Source: Rheinheimera sp. EpRS3 (GTDB taxonomy: Bacteria; Pseudomonadota; Gammaproteobacteria; Enterobacterales; Alteromonadaceae). From it: a stretch of DNA of 64,000 nt. The DNA lies in assembly GCF_001513785.1 (NCBI RefSeq), contig NZ_LNQS01000001.1, positions 1 through 64,000 on the forward strand, read 5' to 3'. The stretch's first letter is position 1, and each line of letters starts with the position of its first letter. Position numbers and translations under genes: made by a program. This document shows positions 29,120 through 38,584 of the stretch, piece by piece. The notes below the pieces were generated by a model. The model saw only the letters and a list, made by a program, of their open reading frames with translations. It was not told where the DNA came from and searched no databases.

Positions 29120-30558
29120 CTGCACCAGAGCAGAACCTGATCACCGCTTCCGAGCTGACCGCTGCTGATTTACAGCAAACGCTGGGCTATTTATTTGACC
29201 ATCAGCTCGACTTTGCTGATTTGTATTTTCAATCCAGCGTGCATGAATCCTGGGTGCTGGAAGACGGTTTAGTTAAAGATGGCTCTTTTAATATTGAACG
29301 TGGTGTGGGCGTGCGCGCTATCAGCGGTGAAAAAACTGGTTTTGCCTATGCAGACACCATCAGCGCTGCGGCATTAAAACAGGCCGCGGCAGCGGCGCGT
29401 GGCATAGCAGCACAGGGCCAGAGCGGCAGTGTCAAAGCCTTTAGCAAAAGCAGTAACAGCAATATCTATTTGCCGTGCGAGCCGCTGCAAAGCTTAACCA
29501 ATACCGATAAAGTTGCCCTGCTGCATCAGATTGAAGCCTATATCCGCACGCTGGATAACCGCGCCGAACAGGTGATGGTAAGTATCTCCGGCGTGTATGA
29601 AGAAATACTGGTGGCGGCTACCGATGGCACCTACGCCAGTGATATCCGCCCACTGGTACGGTTAAACTGTTCCGTGTTGCTGCAACAGGGCGACCGGCGC
29701 GAGCGTGGCAGCGCCGGTGGCGGTGGCCGCACCGATTACAGTTACTTCTTTGAGCTTAGTGATGGCACACCGCGTTGGCAGCACTATGCCCGCGAAGCCG
29801 TGCGCCAGGCCCAGGTTAATTTAACCGCCATAGATGCACCGGCCGGTACTATGCCGGTAGTGCTGGGCAGCGGCTGGCCGGGTGTTTTACTGCACGAAGC
29901 CGTAGGCCATGGCCTGGAAGGCGATTTTAACCGCAAAGGTTCATCGACATTTTCTGGCCGCATTGGCGAGCAGGTTGCGTCGAAGCTATGTACTATTGTT
30001 GATGACGGCACTTTGGCGCACCGTCGTGGCTCGCTGAATATCGACGATGAAGGCGTACCCAGCCAGCACAATGTGCTGATCGAAAACGGTGTTTTAAAAG
30101 GCTATATTCAGGACAAACACAACGCCATGCTAATGGGTGTGGCTCCAACCGGTAATGGCCGGCGCGAGTCGTTTGCTAACCTGCCGATGCCACGCATGAC
30201 TAACACCTATATGCTGGCCGGCCAGAGCGATCCGGCTGAGATTATCGCCAGCGTGAAAAAGGGCATTTATGCACCTAACTTTGGTGGTGGCCAGGTAGAT
30301 ATTACCTCAGGTAAGTTTGTGTTTTCGGCCTCTGAAGCCTACTTAATTGAAAACGGCAAAATTACCGCGCCGATTAAAGGCGCAACCTTAATTGGTATGG
30401 GGCCGGAGGCGATGCAACAGGTATCAATGGTGGGTAACGACTTAGCGCTCGACGCCGGAGTAGGTGTGTGCGGTAAGCAGGGCCAGAGCGTACCGGTAGG
30501 TGTCGGCCAGCCGACATTAAAACTGGATGCCATTACCGTAGGTGGCACCCAGCACTAA
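29116..30558 (+). CDS. tldD: Metalloprotease TldD
   Basis: 480 aa, normal length. The zinc-binding motif HEAVGH lies at residues 260-265 ([12 protein letters not shown]), and the downstream glycine-rich GFGGGQ-type region ([23 protein letters not shown]) is conserved in the family. TldD forms a heterodimeric protease with TldE/PmbA that degrades unfolded peptides and, in E. coli, processes microcin B17 and CcdA. The partner pmbA is only ~2 kb away, encoded at 32484-33830. ATGA overlap with the preceding amidase. Confidence 0.97.
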   Translation: MTAPEQNLITASELTAADLQQTLGYLFDHQLDFADLYFQSSVHESWVLEDGLVKDGSFNIERGVGVRAISGEKTGFAYADTISAAALKQAAAAARGIAAQGQSGSVKAFSKSSNSNIYLPCEPLQSLTNTDKVALLHQIEAYIRTLDNRAEQVMVSISGVYEEILVAATDGTYASDIRPLVRLNCSVLLQQGDRRERGSAGGGGRTDYSYFFELSDGTPRWQHYAREAVRQAQVNLTAIDAPAGTMPVVLGSGWPGVLLHEAVGHGLEGDFNRKGSSTFSGRIGEQVASKLCTIVDDGTLAHRRGSLNIDDEGVPSQHNVLIENGVLKGYIQDKHNAMLMGVAPTGNGRRESFANLPMPRMTNTYMLAGQSDPAEIIASVKKGIYAPNFGGGQVDITSGKFVFSASEAYLIENGKITAPIKGATLIGMGPEAMQQVSMVGNDLALDAGVGVCGKQGQSVPVGVGQPTLKLDAITVGGTQH

Positions 30559-30567
30559 ATAACAGGC

Positions 30568-30590
30568 AAAGCCGCGTTAAGGCGGCATTT
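30568..30590 (+). terminator. Weak hairpin between tldD and the aminotransferase gene
   Basis: AAA-GCCGC, loop GTTAAG, GCGGC-ATTT forms a 5-bp GC stem with A/T flanks, 10 nt after the tldD stop. The T run is short and interrupted, so termination may be partial. Confidence 0.35.
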
Positions 30591-30621
30591 AAACCAAAAC
30601 AACAGCAGGAAATAAAACAAG

Positions 30622-31617
30622 ATGGCAGCGTTTGGCACTGTGTTTGTCCCAGAGATGGTGATCTCCCGTTATGAGCAATCCGGCTGGAGCCAGCCACAAA
30701 TGGTTCCGGTTGACAGCATCAGCCTGCACCCGGGCGCGCATGTGCTGCATTATTCCAGCACCTGCTTTGAAGGCCTAAAGGCGTTTCGCCACGCTGATGG
30801 CGGCGTTTATGTGTTCCGCATGGACCGCAACGTCAACCGTTTACAGCAAAGCAGCGAGCTGCTGTCTCTGCCCAAAGTAGACGGCGCCATGCTAAACCGG
30901 ATGATTCTGGATATTGTTAAGCACTATGCTGCAGATGTGCCGACTCCACCGGGTTCTATGTATATCCGCCCGACACATATCGGTACTGAGGCGTCTATCG
31001 GCAAAGCCGCGGCACCCAGCCTGGAATCCATGCTGTATGTATTGTTATCACCGGTAGGTGATTATTTTGCCGGTGGCGCCAAGCCACTGCGCTTGCTACT
31101 GGAAGATAACGCCCGCTGTGCCGCCCATATGGGTATGGTAAAAAGCGGTGGTAACTATGCCAGTGCGCTGCAGCCCATTATGAAAGCCCGCGCCGCAGTG
31201 CAGGCCGATCAGGTACTGTTTTGCCCTAATGGCGACGTACAAGAAACCGGCGCAGCTAACTTTTTGCTGATCGACGGCAATGAAATTATTACCAAAGCAC
31301 TGGATAGCTCGTTCTTACACGGCGTAACCCGTGATTCTATTTTAACGCTGGCGCGCGACCGCGGTATGACAGTATCAGAGCGCGAGCTAACAGTGGATGA
31401 GCTGCTGGAACGTGCGGCAAAACCAGGTACAGAAGCAGCTTTATCGGGCACTGCTGCGGTATTAACGCCGGTGGGTACACTGATCCATAATGGCAAAGAA
31501 TATCAGGTAGGCTCAGGTGAAGCCGGCAGCACCACCAATGCGCTGCGCCAGGCACTAAATGATATTCAGTGGGGCAAGGCTGAAGATAAACATGGCTGGC
31601 TAACGAAAGTTTGTTAA
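30622..31617 (+). CDS. ilvE: Branched-chain amino acid aminotransferase
   Basis: 331 aa, a fold-type IV PLP aminotransferase. The PLP lysine is K174 in MGMVKSGGNYASAL, the BCAT signature; GAANFLLI and GTAAVLTPVG form the phosphate and carboxylate loops. The N-terminus (PGAHVLHYSSTCFEGLKAF) is of the longer BCAT type rather than the short E. coli IlvE type. It catalyses the last step of Leu/Ile/Val synthesis with glutamate. It stands alone, 63 nt after tldD and followed by an inverted-repeat element. The symbol ilvE is given by function. Confidence 0.9.
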   Translation: MAAFGTVFVPEMVISRYEQSGWSQPQMVPVDSISLHPGAHVLHYSSTCFEGLKAFRHADGGVYVFRMDRNVNRLQQSSELLSLPKVDGAMLNRMILDIVKHYAADVPTPPGSMYIRPTHIGTEASIGKAAAPSLESMLYVLLSPVGDYFAGGAKPLRLLLEDNARCAAHMGMVKSGGNYASALQPIMKARAAVQADQVLFCPNGDVQETGAANFLLIDGNEIITKALDSSFLHGVTRDSILTLARDRGMTVSERELTVDELLERAAKPGTEAALSGTAAVLTPVGTLIHNGKEYQVGSGEAGSTTNALRQALNDIQWGKAEDKHGWLTKVC

Positions 31618-31638
31618 GTCGGGCTTGCTTGCGCTTGG

Positions 31639-31804
31639 GCAGATTGGGTTACCGCTGTGCTCGCCACAGTGGAATTCGGGGCAATCCTGCCCCTCATCTG
31701 GCGGGCCAGCTTGCGCTGAAGGCATTCGTTCCTGACGAATGCCTTACCCGCCTTCGCTAACGCGAAAATGGTCTGTGGCTGTGCGCAACGGCATCCCAAT
31801 CTGG
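31639..31804. repeat. Intergenic compound inverted-repeat element, copy 1
   Basis: 166 nt enclosed by 22-nt imperfect arms (31639-31660 and 31783-31804, 16 of 22 pairing). Inside are CTGTG/CACAG (31655-31669), GGGGCA/TGCCCC (31678-31693), GGCGGG/CCCGCC (31700-31705 with 31747-31752), CAGC/GCTG (31707-31718) and a perfect 11-bp hairpin AAGGCATTCGT/ACGAATGCCTT (31719-31745). No ORF is convincing. The element lies between the convergent ilvE and darP 3' ends. A diverged copy in opposite orientation is at 38585-38668. Confidence 0.75.
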
Positions 31805-31846
31805 CTTAGTTAGCACAACGGAGTTGTAGCCGTTGTAGCAGATAAA

Positions 31847-32365
31847 CTACTCTTGAATAATCAAAGGCTTAATTAGCTGGAATAACTCGCGGAACGCTTT
31901 AGGCGGCTGCTGTTTTTCCTGCTCTTTTTTCGCATTACGAATAAGCTGGCGCAACTGTTGTACGTCAACGTCAGGATAAGCAGCAATAAAGTCGGTTACA
32001 GTGTCATTGTCGGCCAGCAGCTTATCGCGCCATTGCTCTACTTTATGAAACTGCCGTGTGGCCGCCTGGTTGGTGTTACGCAATACCGCTAAGGCTTGCT
32101 CTATCGGCTCCAGCTCACGGGTACGCATTAAGCGGCCAATAAACTGAATATGGCGGCGCAGTGCTTCGCGTTTATTGCTTAGCTTGTCGGCCAGTTGCAG
32201 TGCATCTTTTAACTCGTCATCCAGTGGCACTTTAGCGCGGGCTGCCGCACTTAACGACACCAGCTCTTCGCCCAGTTTTTGTAACTCGTGCATTTCACGC
32301 TTTACCTGAGATTTACTCTTACCTTCTTCTTCATCCCAGGTATCGCCGTTAATAAAATCGGTCAT
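31847..32365 (-). CDS. darP: Ribosome-associated protein DarP (YjgA, DUF615)
   Basis: 172 aa, acidic N-terminus and helical body (QVKREMHELQKLGEELVSLS ... RHIQFIGRLMR), the DUF615/YjgA signature. In E. coli the protein joins late 50S assembly intermediates (renamed DarP). It is divergent from pmbA with 118 nt between starts, the same arrangement as yjgA-pmbA in E. coli, which supports the call. A TATACT-type -10 on its strand lies at 32397-32402. Confidence 0.93.
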   Translation of the reverse strand: MTDFINGDTWDEEEGKSKSQVKREMHELQKLGEELVSLSAAARAKVPLDDELKDALQLADKLSNKREALRRHIQFIGRLMRTRELEPIEQALAVLRNTNQAATRQFHKVEQWRDKLLADNDTVTDFIAAYPDVDVQQLRQLIRNAKKEQEKQQPPKAFRELFQLIKPLIIQE

Positions 32366-32483
32366 GCTTGCTTCACTCTTAACAATAATGCCGCTAAGTA
32401 TACATGATCTGGTGTTGCAACAGCAGCCAGCGTTTGCAGACTATGATAAGCTGAGGGCAATTTTTTCAGGCAGACAGAACATT

Positions 32484-33830
32484 ATGCAAGTAACTCAACC
32501 CAGTATCTGGCAGGAAATTGACGAAGTTAAACAGGCCGTAGCCGAAGTACTGGCCCATGCCAAGCAGCTTGGCGCCAGCACGGCTGAAGCCTCAATGAGC
32601 CGCACCAAAGGCTTAAGCGTAGAAACCCGCCATGGCGAAGTAGAAACGGTAGAGTTTAACCAGGATGGCGGCTTAGGCATCAGCCTGTATTTTGGCCAGC
32701 GCAAAGGCTCGGCATCCACTGCCGATTTAAGCCCGCAGGCTCTGCGCCGCACGGTTGAAGCCGCTGCCGATATTGCCCGTTATACTTCTGAAGATCCGCA
32801 CGCCGGCTTGGCTGATGCCAGCTGGCTGGAAATGTCACCGCCGGATCTGGATTTATTCTACCCCGACAGCATTAGCACCGATGAAGCCATAGCGCTGTGT
32901 GCAGTATCTGAAGAGGCGGCTTTTGCCACCGACAAACGTATTACCAACTCTGAAGGCGCGTCGTTCTCAACGCACCAGGGGTTAAAGGTGTATGGTAACA
33001 GCCACGGCCAGTTAGTGGGTTATCCCAGCTCACGCCACAGCTTTAGCTGCGTGGTAATAGGTGAAGATGGCGACGATATGCAGCGCGACTACAGCTTTAC
33101 CGTAGCACGCCAGTACAGCCAGTTACTGGACCCCAAACAAATTGGCCGTGAAGCCGCGCTGGAAACTATCGCCCGCTTAAATGCCCGTAAAATTGCCACG
33201 CAAAAAGTGCCGGTAATTTTCCGCGCTGATATTGCCAGCAGCTTGTTCGGCCATTTAGTGTCGGCGATTGGCGGTGGCGCCATTTACCGTAACTCCAGCT
33301 TTTTAGTGGGTAAAGTAGGCCAGCAGATTATGGCGCCTGGGATTACCATTGTAGAGCAGCCACATTTAAAACAAGCGCTGGCCTCCAGCCCGTTTGATGG
33401 CGAAGGCGTAAAAACCCGCGACTTAGCGGTAATTGAGCAGGGCGTACTGACTACTTATCTTACCAGCACTTACTCTGCCCGTAAGCTGGGTATGGCCAGC
33501 ACCGGCCATGCCGGCGGCATTCATAACTGGCTGGTAAATCATGGTGATGAAGATTTATTGCAACTGTGCCGCACTATGGGCAAAGGTTTACTGGTTACCG
33601 AGCTGATGGGCCAGGGCGTAAATACCGTAACCGGCGATTACTCGCGTGGTGCAGCCGGTTTTTGGGTAGAAAACGGCGAAATTCAGTTTCCGGTATCTGA
33701 AGTGACTATCGCCGGTAACCTAAAAGATATGTTGATGAATATCAGTGCAGTAGGTAACGACGTTGACCGCCGTGGAGGGGTATTAACCGGCTCGGTACTG
33801 ATCAACCAGATGCAGGTGGCCGGTAGTTAA
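32484..33830 (+). CDS. pmbA: Metalloprotease PmbA / TldE
   Basis: 448 aa from the ATG at 32484 (E. coli PmbA is about 450). It belongs to the TldD/TldE family but lacks the HExxxH motif, as expected for the TldE subunit. Family motifs visible include ITNSEGASFST, SAIGGGAIYRNSSFLVGKVG, GHAGGIHNWLV and the C-terminal ISAVGNDVDRRGGV. It partners TldD (29116-30558). An upstream in-frame start would add 40 unrelated residues overlapping the darP promoter and is rejected. Confidence 0.95.
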   Translation: MQVTQPSIWQEIDEVKQAVAEVLAHAKQLGASTAEASMSRTKGLSVETRHGEVETVEFNQDGGLGISLYFGQRKGSASTADLSPQALRRTVEAAADIARYTSEDPHAGLADASWLEMSPPDLDLFYPDSISTDEAIALCAVSEEAAFATDKRITNSEGASFSTHQGLKVYGNSHGQLVGYPSSRHSFSCVVIGEDGDDMQRDYSFTVARQYSQLLDPKQIGREAALETIARLNARKIATQKVPVIFRADIASSLFGHLVSAIGGGAIYRNSSFLVGKVGQQIMAPGITIVEQPHLKQALASSPFDGEGVKTRDLAVIEQGVLTTYLTSTYSARKLGMASTGHAGGIHNWLVNHGDEDLLQLCRTMGKGLLVTELMGQGVNTVTGDYSRGAAGFWVENGEIQFPVSEVTIAGNLKDMLMNISAVGNDVDRRGGVLTGSVLINQMQVAGS

Positions 33831-33845
33831 TTAAGGGCCACTAAC

Positions 33846-33876
33846 AAAAAGCCCGGCTAACTTAGCCGGGCTTTTT
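33846..33876. terminator. Bidirectional terminator between pmbA and the M3 peptidase gene
   Basis: A perfect 15-bp inverted repeat (AAAAAGCCCGGCTAA and its complement around one C) has A and T runs on both sides, 15 nt after the pmbA stop. It can end transcription from both convergent genes. Confidence 0.93.
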
Positions 33877-33901
33877 AATGTATCACAGGCAGGCGGCTAA
33901 C

Positions 33902-33990
33902 TGGTTTACTCACATCAACGCGCCGTAAATACGTCCCTGTAGGCTCGACTCAGGCATCCATGCCTTCAACGGTTGATTTAGAGTAAACCA
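33902..33990. repeat. Intergenic palindromic element with 10-bp perfect terminal repeats
   Basis: TGGTTTACTC (33902-33911) and GAGTAAACCA (33981-33990) are exact inverted repeats, extended inward by ATCAAC (33914-33919) and GTTGAT (33972-33977). The centre holds CGTAAATACGTCCCTGTAGG and a hairpin AGGCA-TCCA-TGCCT (33952-33965). It lies between the terminator and the 3' end of the M3 peptidase gene. The core resembles dispersed intergenic repeats I recall from Alteromonadales, but I cannot confirm that here. Confidence 0.65.
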
Positions 33991-34005
33991 ATATCCGCCA
34001 AGATA

Positions 34006-36189
34006 TTAATCTACTTTGGTTTTCAGGCCGCGGCGGATTAACAGTGCATCGGTAGTAGGCTCCTGACCACGGAAGGCTTTGTAAGACTCCATTGGTGGGC
34101 GTGAGTTACCGACAGACAGAATGTTTTTCCGGTAGTTCTGGCCATTTTCCAGCTTTAAACCACCTTGTTGCTGTACATAAGCGTAAGCATCAGCCGCTAA
34201 AATCTCACTCCACATATAGGCATAGTAACCGGCAGAATAGCCGCCGCCCATAGAGTGTGAGAAGAAGGTAGATTTATAACGCGGTGGTACTGCAGCTAAA
34301 TCTACACCGTGTTTTTTCAGCGCAGCTGCTTCAAAAGCGTTAACATCCTGCAGTGGCTCGTCAGCAGACAGTGAGTGCCATTCCATATCCAGCAGCGCAG
34401 CAGACATATATTCCAGCGTGTCAAAACCCTGGTTGAAGCTGCGTGAGTTCATTACTTTTTGCAACAGCTCAGCTGGAATGGGCTCGCCGGTTTCATAGTG
34501 CTTAGCGTAGTTAGCAATCACTTCAGGGTGTGCTGCCCAGTCTTCTTCAAACGTAGACGGAAACTCAACAAAGTCGCGTGATACTGAAGTACCGGCCAGA
34601 GTTGGGTATTTCACGTCTGAGAACATGCCGTGTAAGCCATGGCCCAGTTCGTGGAAGATAGTGGTTACGTGGTCATAACTTACCAGCGTAGGCTGACCTT
34701 CAGGTGCTTTTGGAATGTTCATTACGTTAACCACTACCGGTTTTTGGCCGGTTAAATGTGATTGACCAACGAATGAGCTCATCCAGGCGCCGCCACGTTT
34801 GCCTTCGCGGGCAAAGTAATCGGCATAGAAAATTGCCAGGCTGGTACCATCGGCATCAAACAGCTCGTAAGCGTCTACATCCGGGTGGTAGGTCGGTAAA
34901 TCCGGACGCGGTTTAAACGTTACGCCGTACAAGCGGTTCATAGTAAAGAACACGCCATCTTTTAATACGCGGTTAAACTCAAAGTATTGTTTAACTTCGT
35001 TTTCATCCAGATCAAACTTAGCCTGGCGCACAAACTCGGCATAGTATTCCCAGTCCCACGGTGCCAGCTCAAAATCACCGCCTTTTTGCTTGATCATTTC
35101 CTGAATGGCAGCCGCTTCCTGGTTGGTGTTGGCCACTACTGCAGGCACCATGCTGCCTAACATATCAAATACGGCTTGTGGCGTTTTGGCCATTTGCGCT
35201 TCCAGGCCATAGCTGGCCCAGTTGTCATAACCTAACAGTTTAGCGCGCTCAGCACGTAGCTGGGCTAAACGGGCTACCAGTGGGCGGTTGTCGGTTTCGC
35301 CGCTTTGCGCGCGGTTGGCAGACGCTTCCCATACGCGTTTACGCAGATCGCGGTTGCTCAGCTGCGACAGCACCGGCTGGCGGGTAGTGTTGGTAATGCT
35401 CAACAGGTACTTACCTTCTTGGCCGGCATCTGTAGCAGCTTTGGCGGCAGCGGTAATATCTGAATCTGACAAACCTTCCAGTTCTTCTTTAGTATCAACG
35501 ATAACGGCGATGTTTTTGGTTTCAGCCAGCAGATTTTGTGAAAACTGGTTAGTGAGCTTAGAATGCTCTTCGTTCAGCGCGCGAATAGCAGTTTTTTGCT
35601 CTTCAGTCAGCTGTGCACCGGCACGCACAAAGCGCTCGTAGTACACTTCAATTAAGCGCACTGATTCGCTGTCCAGCTTCAGCTCGTTGCGTTGCTGGTA
35701 CAGGTTTTTAATCCGGGCAAACAATTGTGGGTTTAAGTTAATGTTGTCTGAGTGTGCGGCCATTTTCGGCGCCAGCTCTGACTGAATGCTACGCCGCTCC
35801 GGGTTAGAATCTGAACCCGCCAGGTTATAAAATACACGAGAAACCCGGGTTAATAACTCGCCGCTTTTTTCTAAAGCTACCAGCGTGTTTTCAAAGGTTG
35901 CTGGCTCCGGGTTGCTGGCAATGGCCTGCACTTCGGTCATGTGTTGCTTCATGCCCTCTTCAAAGGCGGGCAGGAAATGCTCATCTTTTATTTCAGTAAA
36001 GTTTGGTGCTTCGTATTGCAGCATACTTTTTACAAATAACGGGTTAGTTGAAGTCACATCGGCTACCGGTGCAGCATCTTGCTGCGTTTGGGTTTGAGTC
36101 GTGTCGGTTTGTTGTGGTGCCGTGTTGTCAGAACAGGCGGTAAGCGCCAGTACAGTGCCAACGGCCGTGGCGATAAGCGTTTTACGCAT
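34006..36189 (-). CDS. M3 family metallopeptidase, lipoprotein (peptidyl-dipeptidase Dcp-like)
   Basis: 727 aa from the ATG at 36189, which has AGGGAGA upstream. The start MRKTLIATAVGTVLALTAC is a lipoprotein signal peptide with lipobox LTAC (Cys19), followed by a Thr/Gln-rich linker. Residues ~50-725 form the M3 helical cage, with zinc motif HELGH at 513-517 (TIFHELGHGLHGM). The closest family is Dcp-like dipeptidyl carboxypeptidases; the lipoprotein form is typical of Shewanella-like bacteria and places it in the periplasm or on a membrane face, where it would trim oligopeptides. An upstream in-frame ATG (36309) would precede the signal peptide with unrelated sequence and is rejected. Confidence 0.9.
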   Translation of the reverse strand: MRKTLIATAVGTVLALTACSDNTAPQQTDTTQTQTQQDAAPVADVTSTNPLFVKSMLQYEAPNFTEIKDEHFLPAFEEGMKQHMTEVQAIASNPEPATFENTLVALEKSGELLTRVSRVFYNLAGSDSNPERRSIQSELAPKMAAHSDNINLNPQLFARIKNLYQQRNELKLDSESVRLIEVYYERFVRAGAQLTEEQKTAIRALNEEHSKLTNQFSQNLLAETKNIAVIVDTKEELEGLSDSDITAAAKAATDAGQEGKYLLSITNTTRQPVLSQLSNRDLRKRVWEASANRAQSGETDNRPLVARLAQLRAERAKLLGYDNWASYGLEAQMAKTPQAVFDMLGSMVPAVVANTNQEAAAIQEMIKQKGGDFELAPWDWEYYAEFVRQAKFDLDENEVKQYFEFNRVLKDGVFFTMNRLYGVTFKPRPDLPTYHPDVDAYELFDADGTSLAIFYADYFAREGKRGGAWMSSFVGQSHLTGQKPVVVNVMNIPKAPEGQPTLVSYDHVTTIFHELGHGLHGMFSDVKYPTLAGTSVSRDFVEFPSTFEEDWAAHPEVIANYAKHYETGEPIPAELLQKVMNSRSFNQGFDTLEYMSAALLDMEWHSLSADEPLQDVNAFEAAALKKHGVDLAAVPPRYKSTFFSHSMGGGYSAGYYAYMWSEILAADAYAYVQQQGGLKLENGQNYRKNILSVGNSRPPMESYKAFRGQEPTTDALLIRRGLKTKVD

Positions 36190-36327
36190 GAGTATCTCCC
36201 TGGAAGATGTAAAGCTTTGTTGTAATAATTGCGCCTTAGCGCAGGCTGCCTGACCGAGTATGCCAAAAATACCCAGCGATAAACTAAGTTTGCAGCCAGA
36301 CGCCAACAAATTAAGACAAAAACCGGC

Positions 36328-38265
36328 TCAGGGCAACTGTCCCGGCTGAATTGATGCGTCAAATGGCAGTTCTATATAAAAACAGCTGCCCTGCGGCGTA
36401 TTGGGCATATACCCAATGCTGCCGTGCATATGGCCGATGATGCTTTTACTGACAGCCAAACCCAGGCCACTACCGCCATGTATGCGGCTGTCAGAACTGT
36501 CGGCCTGGCTAAAACGGCTAAATAATTTAGGCACAAATTGCTCACTGATACCCGCCCCCTGATCGGCAATTAATACCCTTAGCTGGCGTTGCTGCAACTG
36601 CAGGCTTACCTGCACCGTACTGTTTGGTGGAGAAAACTTTACAGCGTTGCCCAGCAGATGCAGCAGTACTTGCTTTAACCGTGACGCATCCGCCTGCACC
36701 TGCACCTGTTGCAGCTCGGCTGGGCAGGCTAGCGTTAGCGTAATCTGTTGTGGCTGGGCCAGTATCTGGCAATCATCAATACATTGTTGCAGCAACGGCA
36801 GCAGCGGTTGCACGCTTAACTGAAACTGCATATTGCCGCTGGCCAGCTTTTCTACGTCCAGCAGCGTATTTACCAGAGTGGTAAGCTGCTGGCAGTTGGT
36901 TTGTGCCAACTGCAGCATACGTAGCTGCGATGAATTCAGCTCGCCAAGGGCGCCACCTGTTGCCAGCCCCAGCGCACCTGAAATAGAGGTTAGCGGTGTG
37001 CGCAGCTCATGGCTGACGGTAGAAATAAACTCTTGTTTTAACTGCTCGGTTCTGTGCTGCTCCGACAAATCCCGCAGCACCAGCAACTGGCGGGCCTGGC
37101 GGCGCAGCCTGATGTGGCTGCGCCGTATGGCCAGCGGAAACACACTGTTGTCGCGCCGCCGGCCCAGAGTTTCATATTCCGCTTTGTTGGTCGATGTTGC
37201 GGTGTATAGCTCGTCCAGCCGCTGCGGATCAACCAGTAAAGCAGACCAGTGCATACCGGGTAAGGTTGCCGCGGTATAGCCAAACATCGGGTAACACGAC
37301 AGGTTCACCTGCTCTATAGTGCCGTCCGGTGTGGTGGTAATAATGGCATCGGCCACGTTATCCATAATACTGCGCAGTTGTAATTTATTGCGCTGCTGCT
37401 CTGTCACGCTGCTACGTAAATGCTGGCGCGACATAAACAACCAGCACAGCAATGCTATTAGCAGCGCGGCTACACTGTAGGCGGTAGCGCGGATAGGCAG
37501 CGTGCGATCTGGTGGCGGCGTCAGTGAGCGGACCGCCATTTGCCATAAAGCACCCCGCAGGCTAATCGCCAGTAGCATGCTGTCATCATGAAACAGCCGT
37601 TCATCTCCATAAAACGCTGCACTGGCACGGCCTTTGGCCGACAGGCTGCGAATAGCAACCTGCACCTCCTGTTCAGAGGTTTGTTGCTCCAATAGCTTCC
37701 ACACCGAATCGATATCAACCACTGTACTGATAATGCCCCAATAGCTGGTGGCGTTCATATACACCGGCAGGCGGTAAATAAAAGCAGTGCCGCCCTGCAG
37801 CAATGAAATAGGCCCCACCAGCCGCGCTTCACGCTGAGCAATAATAGCTTCAATATCCGGCCATTGTTCTTTTAAGTCGGGGTAATACAGGCCGATGGCT
37901 TGCTCATTGCCGATCAGTGGATACAAATAACGCAGGGTATTACCAGGTGCGATACCAATATTGCGGATATGCCGGGCCTGGTGCACCAGTTCAGGCAGCA
38001 ATAAATGCATTTCGGCCGGCGAAATTTCACCATTACTGGCTTGCACATGGGCAGTAAGGCCAATGGTAAGGTACAGCGGTATATTCAACTCAGACTCAAT
38101 CAGCGCCCGCAATTGCCCGGCACTGGCAATTTCATGGCGCAATTGCTGGCTGCGGGCATGTTGTTGCTCGTGCTTTACTAACGTTTCGGTAGCAAATATC
38201 GCAATAAGCAGCAGAGTTATGAGTAACAGCCATTGCCAGAAAGACGGCAGAAATTTATTGCGCAT
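36328..38265 (-). CDS. CHASE-PAS sensor histidine kinase
   Basis: A 645-aa membrane sensor kinase. An N-terminal helix (about 8-24) and a second helix (about 257-275) flank a periplasmic CHASE-type domain (about 45-235, YLTIGLTAHVQAS...RNIGIAPGNTLRYLYPL). A PAS domain follows (about 300-400, IMDNVADAIITTTPDGTIEQVN), then HisKA with phospho-acceptor H419 (STVSHELRTPLTS) and HATPase with N box (HLLGNAVKFSP), G1 (ADQGAGI) and G2 (GGSGLGLAVSKS). There is no receiver domain and no response regulator gene adjacent, so the partner is unknown. The ligand is unknown. Confidence 0.9.
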   Translation of the reverse strand: MRNKFLPSFWQWLLLITLLLIAIFATETLVKHEQQHARSQQLRHEIASAGQLRALIESELNIPLYLTIGLTAHVQASNGEISPAEMHLLLPELVHQARHIRNIGIAPGNTLRYLYPLIGNEQAIGLYYPDLKEQWPDIEAIIAQREARLVGPISLLQGGTAFIYRLPVYMNATSYWGIISTVVDIDSVWKLLEQQTSEQEVQVAIRSLSAKGRASAAFYGDERLFHDDSMLLAISLRGALWQMAVRSLTPPPDRTLPIRATAYSVAALLIALLCWLFMSRQHLRSSVTEQQRNKLQLRSIMDNVADAIITTTPDGTIEQVNLSCYPMFGYTAATLPGMHWSALLVDPQRLDELYTATSTNKAEYETLGRRRDNSVFPLAIRRSHIRLRRQARQLLVLRDLSEQHRTEQLKQEFISTVSHELRTPLTSISGALGLATGGALGELNSSQLRMLQLAQTNCQQLTTLVNTLLDVEKLASGNMQFQLSVQPLLPLLQQCIDDCQILAQPQQITLTLACPAELQQVQVQADASRLKQVLLHLLGNAVKFSPPNSTVQVSLQLQQRQLRVLIADQGAGISEQFVPKLFSRFSQADSSDSRIHGGSGLGLAVSKSIIGHMHGSIGYMPNTPQGSCFYIELPFDASIQPGQLP

Positions 38266-38376
38266 GAGTTAAAGCGTTACACCAAAAGAAGGTCGGATAA
38301 CACTGTAGCGCTAAGGCGGCGAACTTGTAAATACGCCTGTGTAAACTGAGTGCCGAAAAAACGCTCAGCTAAGCGA

Positions 38377-38405
38377 TAGACACACAAGGCAAGGCTGTCT
38401 ATAAT
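38377..38405 (+). promoter_or_regulatory. tRNA-Arg promoter
   Basis: TAGACA (38377-38382), a 17-nt spacer and a perfect TATAAT (38400-38405), followed by a GC-rich GCGCAG discriminator, lie 28 nt before the tRNA. This is the form expected for a stable-RNA promoter under stringent control. Confidence 0.8.
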
Positions 38406-38433
38406 GCGCAGCTTCTGCATAACTGCAGATTGT

Positions 38434-38510
<77 letters not shown>

Positions 38511-38518
38511 AAACAAAC

Positions 38519-38541
38519 AACCGCCAATCAGGCGGTTTTTT
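38519..38541 (+). terminator. Terminator of tRNA-Arg
   Basis: AACCGCC, loop AATCA, GGCGGTT followed by a T run. A 7-bp stem directly downstream of the tRNA. Confidence 0.93.
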
Positions 38542-38584
38542 GTTTTTGACACCTTGCCCGATGAGAGCGCGTCGTTCGACCACT

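Noticed and set aside
31620-31800. Small protein gene on the minus strand
   Set aside because: The open frame runs through the hairpin element, lacks a ribosome binding site and has an improbable composition.
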